The position numbers were made by a program, and so were the translations under genes. From an uncultured Allomuricauda sp. (GTDB lineage: Bacteria > Bacteroidota > Bacteroidia > Flavobacteriales > Flavobacteriaceae), in the NCBI RefSeq assembly GCF_937884665.1, contig NZ_CAKZYF010000143.1, positions 1-37,778 on the forward strand: 37,778 bases of DNA, given 5' to 3'. A model generated the notes under the pieces. The model was not told the origin of the DNA. It searched no databases and worked only from the letters and a program-made list of their open reading frames with translations. This document shows, in pieces, positions 14,861 to 22,669 of the stretch (position 1 is the stretch's first letter; every line of letters begins with the position of its first letter).

Positions 14861-15220
14861 ATGAAGCCAAGAGAGTTAATTGAAAAATGGGTAGAAACTT
14901 TTAATGAAGGAAACGCTGAAAAGATTTCAGAATTTTACCAGGATGACGCTATCAACCATCAAGTGACCCATGAACCGGTCGTTGGAAAAACGGCAATCCG
15001 AGAGATGTTTGAAAATGAATTTAGCCAAGCGGAAATGACGTGCATTGTCGAGAATATTTTTGAGGATAATGATTGGGGAATTCTGGAATGGAAAGACCCC
15101 TTGGGACTTCGTGGTTGTGGCTTTTTTCAGATTGAAAATGGGAAAATCAAATTTCAGAGAGGTTATTGGGATAAGCTATCCTTTCTAAGGCAACATAAAT
15201 TGCCCATCCCCACCGAATAA
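14861..15220 (+). CDS. NTF2-like / SnoaL-like protein
   Basis: The 119-residue product from ATG 14861 begins PRELIEKWVETFNEGNAEKISEFYQDDAI, the hallmark opening of SnoaL-like domains, followed by NHQV (H52 region), beta strands with WGILEWKDPLGLRG and a final GYWDKLSFLRQ. Family members are epoxide hydrolases, isomerases or cyclases, but most are uncharacterised. An earlier TTG (14777) adds a segment with no homology pattern, so ATG 14861 is chosen. Soluble, cytoplasmic. It appears to be a single-gene unit. Confidence 0.85.
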   Translation: MKPRELIEKWVETFNEGNAEKISEFYQDDAINHQVTHEPVVGKTAIREMFENEFSQAEMTCIVENIFEDNDWGILEWKDPLGLRGCGFFQIENGKIKFQRGYWDKLSFLRQHKLPIPTE

Positions 15221-15263
15221 AATCTTTTGAGGTGGTTACTTAAAATTGGGAAAACTAACAATC

Positions 15264-15356
15264 ATGTCATTATTAGCGATCGCCCTATTGAGTACATACC
15301 CTCTGCTATGTAATTCCAAAAAAACGGGGGACACCCACTTTTATCTATTTTCATGA
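15264..15356 (+). other. Short lipoprotein-like open frame in a 369-base gap
   Basis: Within the 15221-15589 gap the only notable frame is 30 codons from ATG 15264: a hydrophobic LLAIALLSTYPLLC ending in a Cys like a lipobox, then KKTGDTHF and TGA at 15354-15356. It could be the truncated start of a lipoprotein gene. The rest of the gap shows no terminator, RNA or other gene. Confidence 0.25.
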
Positions 15357-15589
15357 AGAAGATGATACACGGAGCGACCAAAACTAACTGCTGTTACAAA
15401 GGCTATTATTTGTAGCTTTAATTTGTTAACTTCACGACAATCTACTAGTAACGACTAGATTTACTGAGTTTGGAAAGTTATGGACTTCTTCTTGCCCAAG
15501 CGTATCCAAGGCAAACCAATAATGACCCGGACCGCAAAATTTAGTATAGATGATTTTTAATTAATGAGTTAACCTTAAATCCGCTGAAA

Positions 15590-17083
15590 ATGAAAAAAAA
15601 ATTACTAGGAATTTGTTTGGTCCTTTGGTGCTATACTGGAATAAGCCAAAAAATTGACAATGATGACAATGTGACCAAACCATTGAAAGTCAATCAAGTT
15701 GATAATGCTGATATTATCATAAAGTCCTTGGATGACCAAACCGCCAAGTTTTCCAAAGTAGCTCGAGAGATTTGGGAAAATCCAGAATTGGGCTATTTGG
15801 AATATACCAGCACAAAACTATTGGCCGATGAACTAAGAGCAGCTGGTTTCAATGTTGAAACAGGAGTTGCAGATATGCCCACTTCATTTGTGGCCACCTA
15901 CGGCAAAGGGGGTCCGGTTATTGGGTTCCTGGCCGAATTCGATGCGCTTCCCGGATTATCCCAGGATGCCGTTCCTTACCGATCAGTTTTAGTAGAAGGC
16001 GGAAATGGCCACGGATGCGGCCACAATCTATTCGGAACAGCGGTAATTGCCTCTGGTATTGCGCTTAAAGAATGGATTGACGCCAATGATGTAAAGGCCA
16101 CCATTCGAATATTCGGTACACCTGCCGAAGAAGGTGGGGCCGGCAAAGTCTACATGGTGCGTGCTGGCCTATTTGAAGATGTGGACGCAGTGATAAACTG
16201 GCACCCTGCCGATCGCAACGTTGCCAATGCCACTACCTGCAATGCCGTGATGCATGGCTATTTCAAATTCAGTGGCCAGAGTTCACATGCAGCTGGTTCT
16301 CCGCAAAGGGGGAGGTCGGCATTGGATGGCGTCGAAGCCATGAACCACATGGTCAATATGATGCGCGAGCACGTAGACCAGGGAAGTAGAATACACTATG
16401 TGATCACCAATGGCGGCCTTGCCGCCAATGTAGTTCCAGACTATGCGGTAGTAGAATATATGGTGCGGCATCCAGATGTTACCGAAGTAAAACAGATGTG
16501 GGAAAGAGTGGTAAAAGCAGCACAAGGCGCTGCCATGGGAACAGGAACTGAGATGGAAATAGAGCTTGTCTCAGGCATGTACGGCCTTTTACCCAACGAG
16601 ACCTTAGCCAAAACGATGCACAAAAATCTCACCGTTGTAGGTGGTGTTGAATATGATGCAAAGGAATTGGAGTTTGCCCAAAAGATTCAAGAATCATTTA
16701 ATTCCGCTAAAGTTCCCCCTTTGAGCAATGCCAAGGAAATCCAACCCTACCGCATGTCCCATTTTCCCGCCTCTACCGACGTAGGTGATGTGAGTTATGT
16801 GGTACCTACGGTTGGCTTGGGCACTGCAACTTGGATACCAGGGACCGCAGCGCACACTTGGCAAGCGGTGGCAGCAGATGGAATGTCGATAGGCTTTAAA
16901 GGGATGATGAACGCTTCAAAGACCATGGCACTTACGGGTAAAGACCTCATTCTGAACCCATCGTTGATTGAAGAGGCCCAAAAAGAATTCGAGAAAAGAT
17001 TGGGTAGTTTGGTGTATGAACCATTGGTTGGTGACATGAAGCCACCTTTGGAGTACCGAAAGGATCAAAACAAGGTAAAATAA
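15590..17083 (+). CDS. Exported M20-family amidohydrolase (AbgB-like)
   Basis: This 497-residue protein has a signal peptide (1-19, cleavage after GIS) and the M20 peptidase/amidohydrolase fold. Metal ligands are visible: H141-G-C143-G-H145, E180-E181-G-G, H205 (NWHPAD) and H422 (TAAHTWQ). A dimerisation lid contains the SSHAAGSP motif typical of the group. The pattern is closest to AbgB, the B subunit of p-aminobenzoyl-glutamate hydrolase, and to related amidohydrolases that release amino acids from N-acyl conjugates. Unlike E. coli AbgB it is exported, and no AbgA or transporter gene is adjacent. It would act in the periplasm. The next gene is 325 bases away. Confidence 0.9.
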   Translation: MKKKLLGICLVLWCYTGISQKIDNDDNVTKPLKVNQVDNADIIIKSLDDQTAKFSKVAREIWENPELGYLEYTSTKLLADELRAAGFNVETGVADMPTSFVATYGKGGPVIGFLAEFDALPGLSQDAVPYRSVLVEGGNGHGCGHNLFGTAVIASGIALKEWIDANDVKATIRIFGTPAEEGGAGKVYMVRAGLFEDVDAVINWHPADRNVANATTCNAVMHGYFKFSGQSSHAAGSPQRGRSALDGVEAMNHMVNMMREHVDQGSRIHYVITNGGLAANVVPDYAVVEYMVRHPDVTEVKQMWERVVKAAQGAAMGTGTEMEIELVSGMYGLLPNETLAKTMHKNLTVVGGVEYDAKELEFAQKIQESFNSAKVPPLSNAKEIQPYRMSHFPASTDVGDVSYVVPTVGLGTATWIPGTAAHTWQAVAADGMSIGFKGMMNASKTMALTGKDLILNPSLIEEAQKEFEKRLGSLVYEPLVGDMKPPLEYRKDQNKVK

Positions 17084-17112
17084 TTCGGTCGAGCGCTTCA
17101 TTTTAAAGCGTA

Positions 17113-17148
17113 CCCTACTTTTATCCATGTAGAAGTAGGGATAAAAAG
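17113..17148. repeat. Overlapping alternative hairpins downstream of the M20 gene
   Basis: CCCTACTT (17113-17120) pairs with AAGTAGGG (17133-17140). Alternatively CTTTTATCC (17118-17126) pairs with GGATAAAAAG (17139-17148, one bulged A). The two folds exclude each other, as in attenuators, but no T-run or leader peptide is seen. The rest of the 325-base gap to the next gene holds nothing recognised. Confidence 0.35.
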
Positions 17149-17408
17149 CGTGTACTACTGCTATTTTCAATAAGTGACGGTGGACTACATCCTACCGTCG
17201 AAACTTGATGGCGTCATCAAATGAAGCAGTTAATAAACTATTTTACGATCAAACCAGGGAAAGCTTTATCCTTAGGGCATTGGAAAAGACATGTAAATTC
17301 CATCAATCAAGTATCTTTAAGGTCAAGCAGGTCCTATTTTCGCTCTTAAACGGAAAGTCAACGTCCTAACTTAAAAGAACTGTTTCAAGTATTTTGAACA
17401 ACAATTTT

Positions 17409-18896
17409 ATGCATAAATTCATATGGATGCCAACCCTTGTCTTTTTGGTAATCAGTTGCAAAAAAAAACCAAATCAAACTACCAAAAATACTTTGAACCC
17501 CATTGAATATGCAATGGACAATACTGCAAAGTTGATTTTGGAGAATCCTGAAATCAACGCTATTTCCGTTGGGGTTTACAAGAATGATAAAGCATATACC
17601 AGATATTACGGGGAAATCGATAAAGGTAAAGGTAACCTAGCAGATGATACTTCGATTTTTGAAATAGCATCGGTTACAAAAACATTTACCGCCTACCTTA
17701 CTGCGCAGGCCGTTTTGGACGGGAAGCTCGATTTGGATGATGATATCAGAAAGTACCTTGATGGCTCGTACGACAACCTGGAATTGGAAAATCGTCCTAT
17801 TCGCATCAAAGATATCTTGACCCATACTACAGGAATTAAACATGAGCTCTACTCGAAAACCTTGTCAAAAATGTTTTCAATAGATGCTTCCGAACAGGAA
17901 CAAAAAGCAATTTCCGAATACAAAAAATCGGATTTTATTGGGGATTTGCATCGCTACCCGTTAGAGACCGTTCCAGGAACGATATTTGACTATTCGGGTT
18001 TTATTGCACCGGAAATATTGGCAATAGTTTTAGAGAACGTGTACCAAAAATCCTATGAAGCGCTATTGAAACAGTACATTCTCGAGATGGCCGATATGCG
18101 ACATACTTCTTTACAGCTTGGTAAGGCACATAAAAAAAATCTTATAAACGGATATGCGGATAACAATCGGAAAGTAAAACCAATGCAAATGCCCCTAACC
18201 GGTGCCGGGGGTGGATTAAAATCCACGGTCCCCGATATGGTAAAGTACATTGAATTTCTTTTAGGGCCCGGTGATCCCATACTTACTGAGATGAGAAAAC
18301 CCCTATTTTACGATGAAGAAGAAGGTGATGAATACGGGTATTTTTGGATGGTAGATGGAGATGACCTGATGATGCATAATGGAGGAACAGGCGGAAGTGT
18401 CAATTGGCTGATTTTGTTGCCAGAGATTAAAGCTGGATTTACGGTTTCGTTCAATTGTAATAGTGAAAGCGCCAATGATTTAATAAACAGGATGGCCTCA
18501 TTACTTATCATGGACCTCTTAAATTATCCTACAAAAAATGCGTACTATCCCATCAGAAATTATATAAAAGAAACTCCTGAAGTCTGGTTGGAAAAATACC
18601 ATCAATTAAAGAAGGAGCGCGGTAAAGAATACAATTTTGATGATGATTCCATGCTGAACGATCTGGGCTATGAACTATTGGGTTTAGATAAAATCAAAGA
18701 AGCCGTGGAAGTTTTCCAGTTGTTGGTTTCAGAATTTCCAGATTCTGCGAATGCGTATGATAGTTTAGGGGAGGGTTATTTTGTAAATGGACAATATGAA
18801 CTGGCCTTGGTGAATTATAAAAAATCCCTCGAGTTGAACCCGACAAATACCAATGCTCAAAGAATGATTCAAAAAATTGAACAAACAAAAAAGTAA
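17409..18896 (+). CDS. Beta-lactamase-fold serine hydrolase with TPR tail, lipoprotein
   Basis: The 495-residue product from ATG 17409 has a lipoprotein signal ending in FLVISC (Cys at about 18). The hydrolase domain (about 35-370) shows the class C motifs: S88-V-T-K91, a Y195-S-G in place of Y-x-N, and H323-N-G-G. A TPR-like C-terminal region (about 395-495) has the EAVEVFQLLVSEFPDSANAYDSLGEG and ELALVNYKKSLELNPTN patterns. Such proteins are usually esterases or D,D-peptidases, not drug-hydrolysing enzymes. The Tyr-x-Gly replaces the usual Asn, so activity may differ. A TTG start at 17394 is possible but weaker. Outer- or inner-membrane anchored, facing the periplasm. Confidence 0.88.
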   Translation: MHKFIWMPTLVFLVISCKKKPNQTTKNTLNPIEYAMDNTAKLILENPEINAISVGVYKNDKAYTRYYGEIDKGKGNLADDTSIFEIASVTKTFTAYLTAQAVLDGKLDLDDDIRKYLDGSYDNLELENRPIRIKDILTHTTGIKHELYSKTLSKMFSIDASEQEQKAISEYKKSDFIGDLHRYPLETVPGTIFDYSGFIAPEILAIVLENVYQKSYEALLKQYILEMADMRHTSLQLGKAHKKNLINGYADNNRKVKPMQMPLTGAGGGLKSTVPDMVKYIEFLLGPGDPILTEMRKPLFYDEEEGDEYGYFWMVDGDDLMMHNGGTGGSVNWLILLPEIKAGFTVSFNCNSESANDLINRMASLLIMDLLNYPTKNAYYPIRNYIKETPEVWLEKYHQLKKERGKEYNFDDDSMLNDLGYELLGLDKIKEAVEVFQLLVSEFPDSANAYDSLGEGYFVNGQYELALVNYKKSLELNPTNTNAQRMIQKIEQTKK

Positions 18897-18959
18897 TGAA
18901 CATAGCGGTATCCTATCCATACTGAACCCAAGTGTAGTGGCCTTTCTTAAAAACGAAAA

Positions 18960-19355
18960 ATGGAGGTAGAAAAAGATTTTATCCAAAGGGAAATCCAACG
19001 TTTGACCTTAGTATTAGCAAAACTGGTCGGAAAAGCGCTCGGATTGAACACAGATGATTTTGAACAGGAATTTCAGAATATCGAGTCCGAGTTAAAAAGC
19101 GAGTTCGATTTGACACTAGTTGGGATTTCTGAAATGAAAGCTATAGCATTGAAGAACAAAATAGAGGGATTGGACGAGCAACATCTGGAAAAATTGGTGG
19201 AATTAATTACCGCGGTTGTTGTAAATTCAAAGAAAGGATTCGGACAAAAACTGGCCAGAAACGGAATCCTTATCATTGATTTTTTGGATGCCAGTTCCAA
19301 AACGTTTTCCCTAAGAAGAATGGAACTGAAAAGCATCTTACAAAAGATGCTCTAG
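18960..19355 (+). CDS. Hypothetical protein, DUF6483-like opening
   Basis: This 131-residue cytoplasmic protein is predicted mostly helical. Its start DFIQREIQRLTLVLAKLVGKALGL recalls the DUF6483-type opening, followed by a heptad-like, acidic middle (EFEQEFQNIESEL) and a C-terminal ARNGILIIDFLDASSKTFSL. No catalytic motif is visible. It stands 63 bases after the serine hydrolase and 161 before the Crp/Fnr gene. A hairpin overlaps its last codons. The family name is tentative. Confidence 0.6.
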   Translation: MEVEKDFIQREIQRLTLVLAKLVGKALGLNTDDFEQEFQNIESELKSEFDLTLVGISEMKAIALKNKIEGLDEQHLEKLVELITAVVVNSKKGFGQKLARNGILIIDFLDASSKTFSLRRMELKSILQKML

Positions 19356-19365
19356 CCAATGGCTA
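19332..19365. terminator. Two adjacent short hairpins at the end of the DUF6483-like gene
   Basis: AGCATCTT (19332-19339) pairs with AAGATGCT (19344-19351) around a four-base loop. Next to it TAGCCA (19353-19358) and TGGCTA (19360-19365) pair around one base, and the first TAG is the stop codon. No T-run follows, so an intrinsic terminator is uncertain; stems could still slow polymerase or protect the mRNA end. Confidence 0.4.
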
Positions 19366-19516
19366 AAGTGGATTGACTTAGATATGTAAAAGAGTAACGC
19401 CAGCTTGTAAAAAGCGTGAAATTTCGTTGTAAAGTACAAGCTTTCGGTTCTTTGTAATAGCCAAAAGTGCCGCCAACAAGAGCTATAAATGTTATGTGAT
19501 TTAAAAACTACCAACT

Positions 19517-20080
19517 GTGAAGCAACTAGAATCCGAAATAAAAAGATTATCCGGAGGAACCGAACTAGAAATTAAAGAAATCTACGATAATTTGACCTTG
19601 ACCGTCTTTGAGAAAGGTGACTTCCTGGTAAAACAAGGAAACATTTGCAATCAGTATTTTTTTGTGGAGAGCGGCACGCTTCGACTATATTACTGGAAAG
19701 CGGATAAGGAGTTTACCGTTTGGCTGGGTCAAGAGGGACAAATTTTCACTGAATTGGACAGCTATCTCAATCAAAGGCCGGCGCTCGTTTCCATTGAAAG
19801 CTTGGAAAATAGTTTGGTCTATCGCATAACCAAAGAAAAAAGCGACAAGCTCGCTTTAAAATCCGTGGCCTACAATACACTTTTAAGAAGAACCGTTGAA
19901 GAAGCATTTGCCAATATGTCCAGGAACATTATTTCGTTTCAAAGTGAAGATGCCAAAGAACGTTTCCGTAGGGTGGAACAAGAAAAAAATTGGCTTGAAA
20001 AGTATCCTTTGAAATACATTTCCAGTTTCATTGGTGTAACCCAAAGTTCATTAAGCCGGGTGCGGGCAAAAAAAGATTGA
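19517..20080 (+). CDS. Crp/Fnr-family transcriptional regulator
   Basis: This 187-residue protein has a cyclic-nucleotide-binding-like beta barrel (about 20-115: VFEKGDFLVKQGNICNQYFFVESGTLRLYY) and a C-terminal helix-turn-helix (about 160-185: YPLKYISSFIGVTQSSLSRVRAK). The start is GTG at 19517. The CNBD lacks an obvious cAMP-binding arginine-glutamate pair and Fe-S cysteines, so the ligand is unclear, as for most Bacteroidota members of this group. Immediately downstream is a perfect 20-bp palindrome (20082-20101) and then the SRPBCC-YdeI operon, a layout typical for a local activator and its target. Confidence 0.9.
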   Translation: MKQLESEIKRLSGGTELEIKEIYDNLTLTVFEKGDFLVKQGNICNQYFFVESGTLRLYYWKADKEFTVWLGQEGQIFTELDSYLNQRPALVSIESLENSLVYRITKEKSDKLALKSVAYNTLLRRTVEEAFANMSRNIISFQSEDAKERFRRVEQEKNWLEKYPLKYISSFIGVTQSSLSRVRAKKD

Positions 20081-20081
20081 T

Positions 20082-20101
20082 TTTTTGCCATAGGGCAAAA
20101 A
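20082..20101 (+). promoter_or_regulatory. Palindromic operator, candidate Crp/Fnr site
   Basis: Arms TTTTTGCC (20082-20089) and GGCAAAAA (20094-20101) are perfect reverse complements around a four-base centre. The size and A/T-flanked GGC/GCC core fit a dimeric Crp/Fnr site. Its centre (20091.5) lies about 41.5 bases before the start inferred from the TAGATTTG element, the position of a class II activator site. No T-run follows, so it is not a terminator on this strand. Confidence 0.6.
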
Positions 20102-20120
20102 TTAAAAGATCCATGGGTTT

Positions 20121-20128
20121 TAGATTTG
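20121..20128 (+). promoter_or_regulatory. TAnnTTTG promoter element of the SRPBCC-YdeI operon
   Basis: TAGATTTG matches the Bacteroidota -7 element TAnnTTTG exactly. No TTTG lies at the usual distance upstream; the Crp/Fnr palindrome covers that zone instead, which suggests an activator-dependent promoter. The start codon at 20156 would leave a leader of roughly 22 bases. Confidence 0.5.
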
Positions 20129-20155
20129 CTTATATCGCATCAAAAGCAGAAAACT

Positions 20156-20689
20156 ATGGTAACAACTATCTTAATCGCGACAGGAACGGCACTTTTGCTA
20201 ACATTTTTCATACTACTCTTTAAACTTCCCACTAAAGTGCAGTATATAGAAGAAATTCAAATAGAAGCACCTGTGAAAAAAGTGTACGATGCCATCAGGT
20301 TTCAGGAACAGTTGATGAAATGGTCCGCATGGCCGTCCGAAACCAATTCGCAATGTGCCGTCAAAAATGTCGATGGGCAAATTGGAGCACAGACCGTTTA
20401 TTTGCAAAAAGGCAAACCATTTGGCTACCAAGAAGTGACCGACCTTGTTGAAAACGAAAAAATCAGCTTTTACCTGACCAGCAAAGCACCGTTCGAACAA
20501 GATACCCGAATGCATTTTTACTTGAGAGAGATCAATGAAAATAGGGCAAACGTCGCTTTGTACTTTGACAATACCCTAAAAAGACCAAGCCATGTTTTTC
20601 CCTATATCTTCGGAATTATCGCCTGGACGCATAAAATGCATCTCAAAGACTTGGCAGGTCTCAAAAAATTCGCAAGCGAAAACGAATGA
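20156..20689 (+). CDS. SRPBCC-fold protein with N-terminal membrane anchor
   Basis: The product from ATG 20156 has 177 residues. A membrane helix (about 3-22, TTILIATGTALLLTFFILLF) precedes an SRPBCC domain that opens with EEIQIEAPVKKVYDAIRFQEQLMKWSAWPS and continues with KPFGYQEVTDLVENEKISFYL and a C-terminal helix. The fold holds a ligand cavity and is common in lipid- or drug-binding proteins. The stop overlaps the next gene's ATG by four bases (20686-20689), so the two are translationally coupled. A Crp/Fnr-type palindrome lies in front. The earlier start at 20126 was rejected because it spans the presumed promoter. Confidence 0.85.
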   Translation: MVTTILIATGTALLLTFFILLFKLPTKVQYIEEIQIEAPVKKVYDAIRFQEQLMKWSAWPSETNSQCAVKNVDGQIGAQTVYLQKGKPFGYQEVTDLVENEKISFYLTSKAPFEQDTRMHFYLREINENRANVALYFDNTLKRPSHVFPYIFGIIAWTHKMHLKDLAGLKKFASENE

Positions 20690-21159
20690 TGGATTCGTAT
20701 CAAGCACACCAAACGATTAAGCAACTTGAAAAGCGCAAAGGCGGTTATTATTTTTTGACCATTGGCTCCGAAATAATTGACCAATTCAGCCGTAAAAGAG
20801 CTACTCGATTAATCTGCAAAATAGACGAAAAAATCACCTACCGCTGTGGCCTCAACCACTTGGGCGATGGGAATTACTTTATCATCGTAGCCAGTAAATA
20901 CCTGGTGGAACTGAATAAAAAATTGGGTGACCGTGTACGCTATAGAATTGATGAAGATCCCGACCAATTGGGTGTAGACATACCTGAAGTACTTCCTGTT
21001 TTTCTGGAACAAGAGCCAGAACTAAAGCAGATATTCAACGGACTGACCTACGGCAAAAAGAGAAATCTGATACACCAAATCTTGAAAATCAAGGATATAG
21101 ACCGTCAACTAAAAAAAGTCAGGGATTTTCTAGCCACGGAGCGACCGAAAAAGAAATAA
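20686..21159 (+). CDS. DUF1905/YdeI-like protein (bacteriocin protection family)
   Basis: This 157-residue protein has an N-terminal DUF1905-like domain (about 15-90: GYYFLTIGSEIIDQFSRKRATRLICKIDEK, with a conserved GDRVRYRID segment) and a C-terminal helical YdeI-like segment (about 100-150: PVFLEQEPELKQIFNGLTYGKKRNLIHQI) ending in lysines. YdeI relatives were linked to resistance to polymyxin and bacteriocins in enterobacteria; that role is inferred here only by family. It overlaps the SRPBCC gene by four bases and is under the same presumed control. Cytoplasmic, no signal peptide. Confidence 0.8.
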   Translation: MMDSYQAHQTIKQLEKRKGGYYFLTIGSEIIDQFSRKRATRLICKIDEKITYRCGLNHLGDGNYFIIVASKYLVELNKKLGDRVRYRIDEDPDQLGVDIPEVLPVFLEQEPELKQIFNGLTYGKKRNLIHQILKIKDIDRQLKKVRDFLATERPKKK

Positions 21160-21280
21160 AAAAACCAGTAAACCCGACAAATTGCAGTTGCCGCGGTGGT
21201 TTACCTACTAAAATTGGAACTTTCTCCATTTTATTGGGTATCTTTTTGTGGAAAAAATGGTTGCTAAGAGTTGGTTCAAA

Positions 21281-22045
21281 ATGATGTTATCCAGATTTTT
21301 CCTTGCGGTTGTTTTTATGATGGGCGTTTGCTGTAAATCACAAACACCAGCTTTTCGGGTTGAAATTGTACAGCCAACCATGGAACATGCAGCGGCCTCG
21401 ATTTGGAGAACGATAGACGCTTTCACTTTCCTTGAAGAAAAAGCCTATAAAATTCATCTACCTTCACATCCACTGATTGATTCCCTCATCATGAAATCGA
21501 AGAAGGGAACTTTTGGCAATAAAGACTTTTCTTCAATTCGCACCCTTTTGGAAACCGAGGTTTTTCATCGAGGGAATTATCAGAAGGCATTACATACAGT
21601 TGAAAGACATATTGCCTCAATCAATAATCTTGTTCAAGCGATAGCCTCGAAAAAGAGTCAATGGGACTGGGATTTCAAAATATTCGATACCTACCGCATT
21701 GTTTTGACCTTATATGGAACTGGTGGGAGTTATGACCCTGATGAAGGAATTATAACTTTGATGACGGATAAAGCGGGTGGCTTTAAAAAGTATACAAATC
21801 CGGTCAATACTATAATCCACGAAATTGTTCATATAGGGATGGAACTTTCTATTGTACAGAAATACAGTCTTTCCCACGAACTTAAAGAGAAACTGGTAGA
21901 TACGTTTGTCCATATTTTTTTCAATGAAAAACTACCAGATTACAAGATTCAAAATATGGGTGGTATTGACATAGACATGTATATCAACAACAAGGAGGAT
22001 ATAGGCTCTCTAAATGCCATACTATCTGAATTTGTCAAAAGGTAA
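21281..22045 (+). CDS. Lipoprotein with HExxH metalloprotease-like motif
   Basis: The 254-residue product from ATG 21281 has a lipoprotein-type signal ending at VCC (Cys about 17-18). A clear zinc-protease-like signature appears as H180-E-I-V-H184 in TIIHEIVHIGMEL, preceded by a Gly/Asp-rich stretch (GGSYDPDEGIITL). No third ligand is certain, but the downstream E187 is a candidate. The rest is helical and unfamiliar. It may be a small metallopeptidase of the envelope. The upstream GTG at 21248 adds a basic leader and was not chosen. No operon partners are evident. Confidence 0.75.
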   Translation: MMLSRFFLAVVFMMGVCCKSQTPAFRVEIVQPTMEHAAASIWRTIDAFTFLEEKAYKIHLPSHPLIDSLIMKSKKGTFGNKDFSSIRTLLETEVFHRGNYQKALHTVERHIASINNLVQAIASKKSQWDWDFKIFDTYRIVLTLYGTGGSYDPDEGIITLMTDKAGGFKKYTNPVNTIIHEIVHIGMELSIVQKYSLSHELKEKLVDTFVHIFFNEKLPDYKIQNMGGIDIDMYINNKEDIGSLNAILSEFVKR

Positions 22046-22136
22046 GTTAGGAAGAATGTTATGAACAAATCGTATCCATCCATGCACGAACACGAAGCGA
22101 AACCCTTTTCACCAACCAATAAAAATTTAAATCAAA

Positions 22137-22514
22137 ATGAAAGTTACAGCTGAAAAAAATGAAAAAATTGCTACAATGCTATTTGCATCGGTTTATCCTC
22201 ACTATTTGAATAAACTGGAAAAAAAAGGTAGAACAAAAGAAGAACTACATCAAGTAATAGAATGGTTGACCGGCTTTGATGACAATAGAATAAAGGCATT
22301 GATTGAAGAAAAGGCAACCTTTAGAACTTTTTTTCAGGAGGCCAACATACATCCAAATGCGCATTTGATAAAAGGGGTTATCTGTGGTTATCGAATTGAA
22401 GATATAGCAGATGAATTTGAATTATATAGACAATGTAGGTATTTGGATAAGTTGGTCGATGAGCTGGCAAAAGGGCGTAAAATGGACAAAATTATGAGAA
22501 GCGAAAAGAATTAA
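22137..22514 (+). CDS. DUF2200-family protein
   Basis: This 125-residue protein matches the DUF2200 pattern along its length: MLFASVYPHYLNKLEKKGRTKEEL at the start, WLTGFDDNRI, FFQEANIHPNAHLIKGVICGYRIEDI, and the ending RYLDKLVDELAKGRKMDKI. The family is small, cytoplasmic and of unknown function, common in Firmicutes and Bacteroidota. It is complete. It stands alone between the metallopeptidase-like lipoprotein and the dehalogenase-like hydrolase. Confidence 0.88.
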   Translation: MKVTAEKNEKIATMLFASVYPHYLNKLEKKGRTKEELHQVIEWLTGFDDNRIKALIEEKATFRTFFQEANIHPNAHLIKGVICGYRIEDIADEFELYRQCRYLDKLVDELAKGRKMDKIMRSEKN

Positions 22515-22633
22515 ATCAGGCACCCCTGGAATAGGAATTGAAACGATATCGATACGGATTATGTCAAATGCGGAAGTCAAAAACAGAACAAAGTGGGTAT
22601 CAAGTTAAAAGTTGACAAACAGAAATCCAGAAT

Positions 22634-22662
22634 ATGATCTCACATGCTTGATTTTAGATCAT
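22634..22662. promoter_or_regulatory. Inverted repeat in front of the dehalogenase-like gene
   Basis: ATGATCT (22634-22640) and AGATCAT (22656-22662) are perfect complements separated by 15 bases, ending seven bases before the start codon. It could be an operator or a leader hairpin that affects translation. Only symmetry supports it. Confidence 0.35.
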
Positions 22663-22669
22663 CTAAAAA

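Noticed and set aside
17409-18896. Serine hydrolase as a second antibiotic-inactivating enzyme
   Set aside because: The Y-x-N motif reads Y-S-G and there is a TPR tail, which fits esterase or peptidase-like relatives better than drug-hydrolysing class C enzymes.
21168-21204. GTAAACC/GGTTTAC inverted repeat after the YdeI-like gene as a terminator
   Set aside because: The arms are seven bases with 23 between, the stem is weak and no T-run follows.
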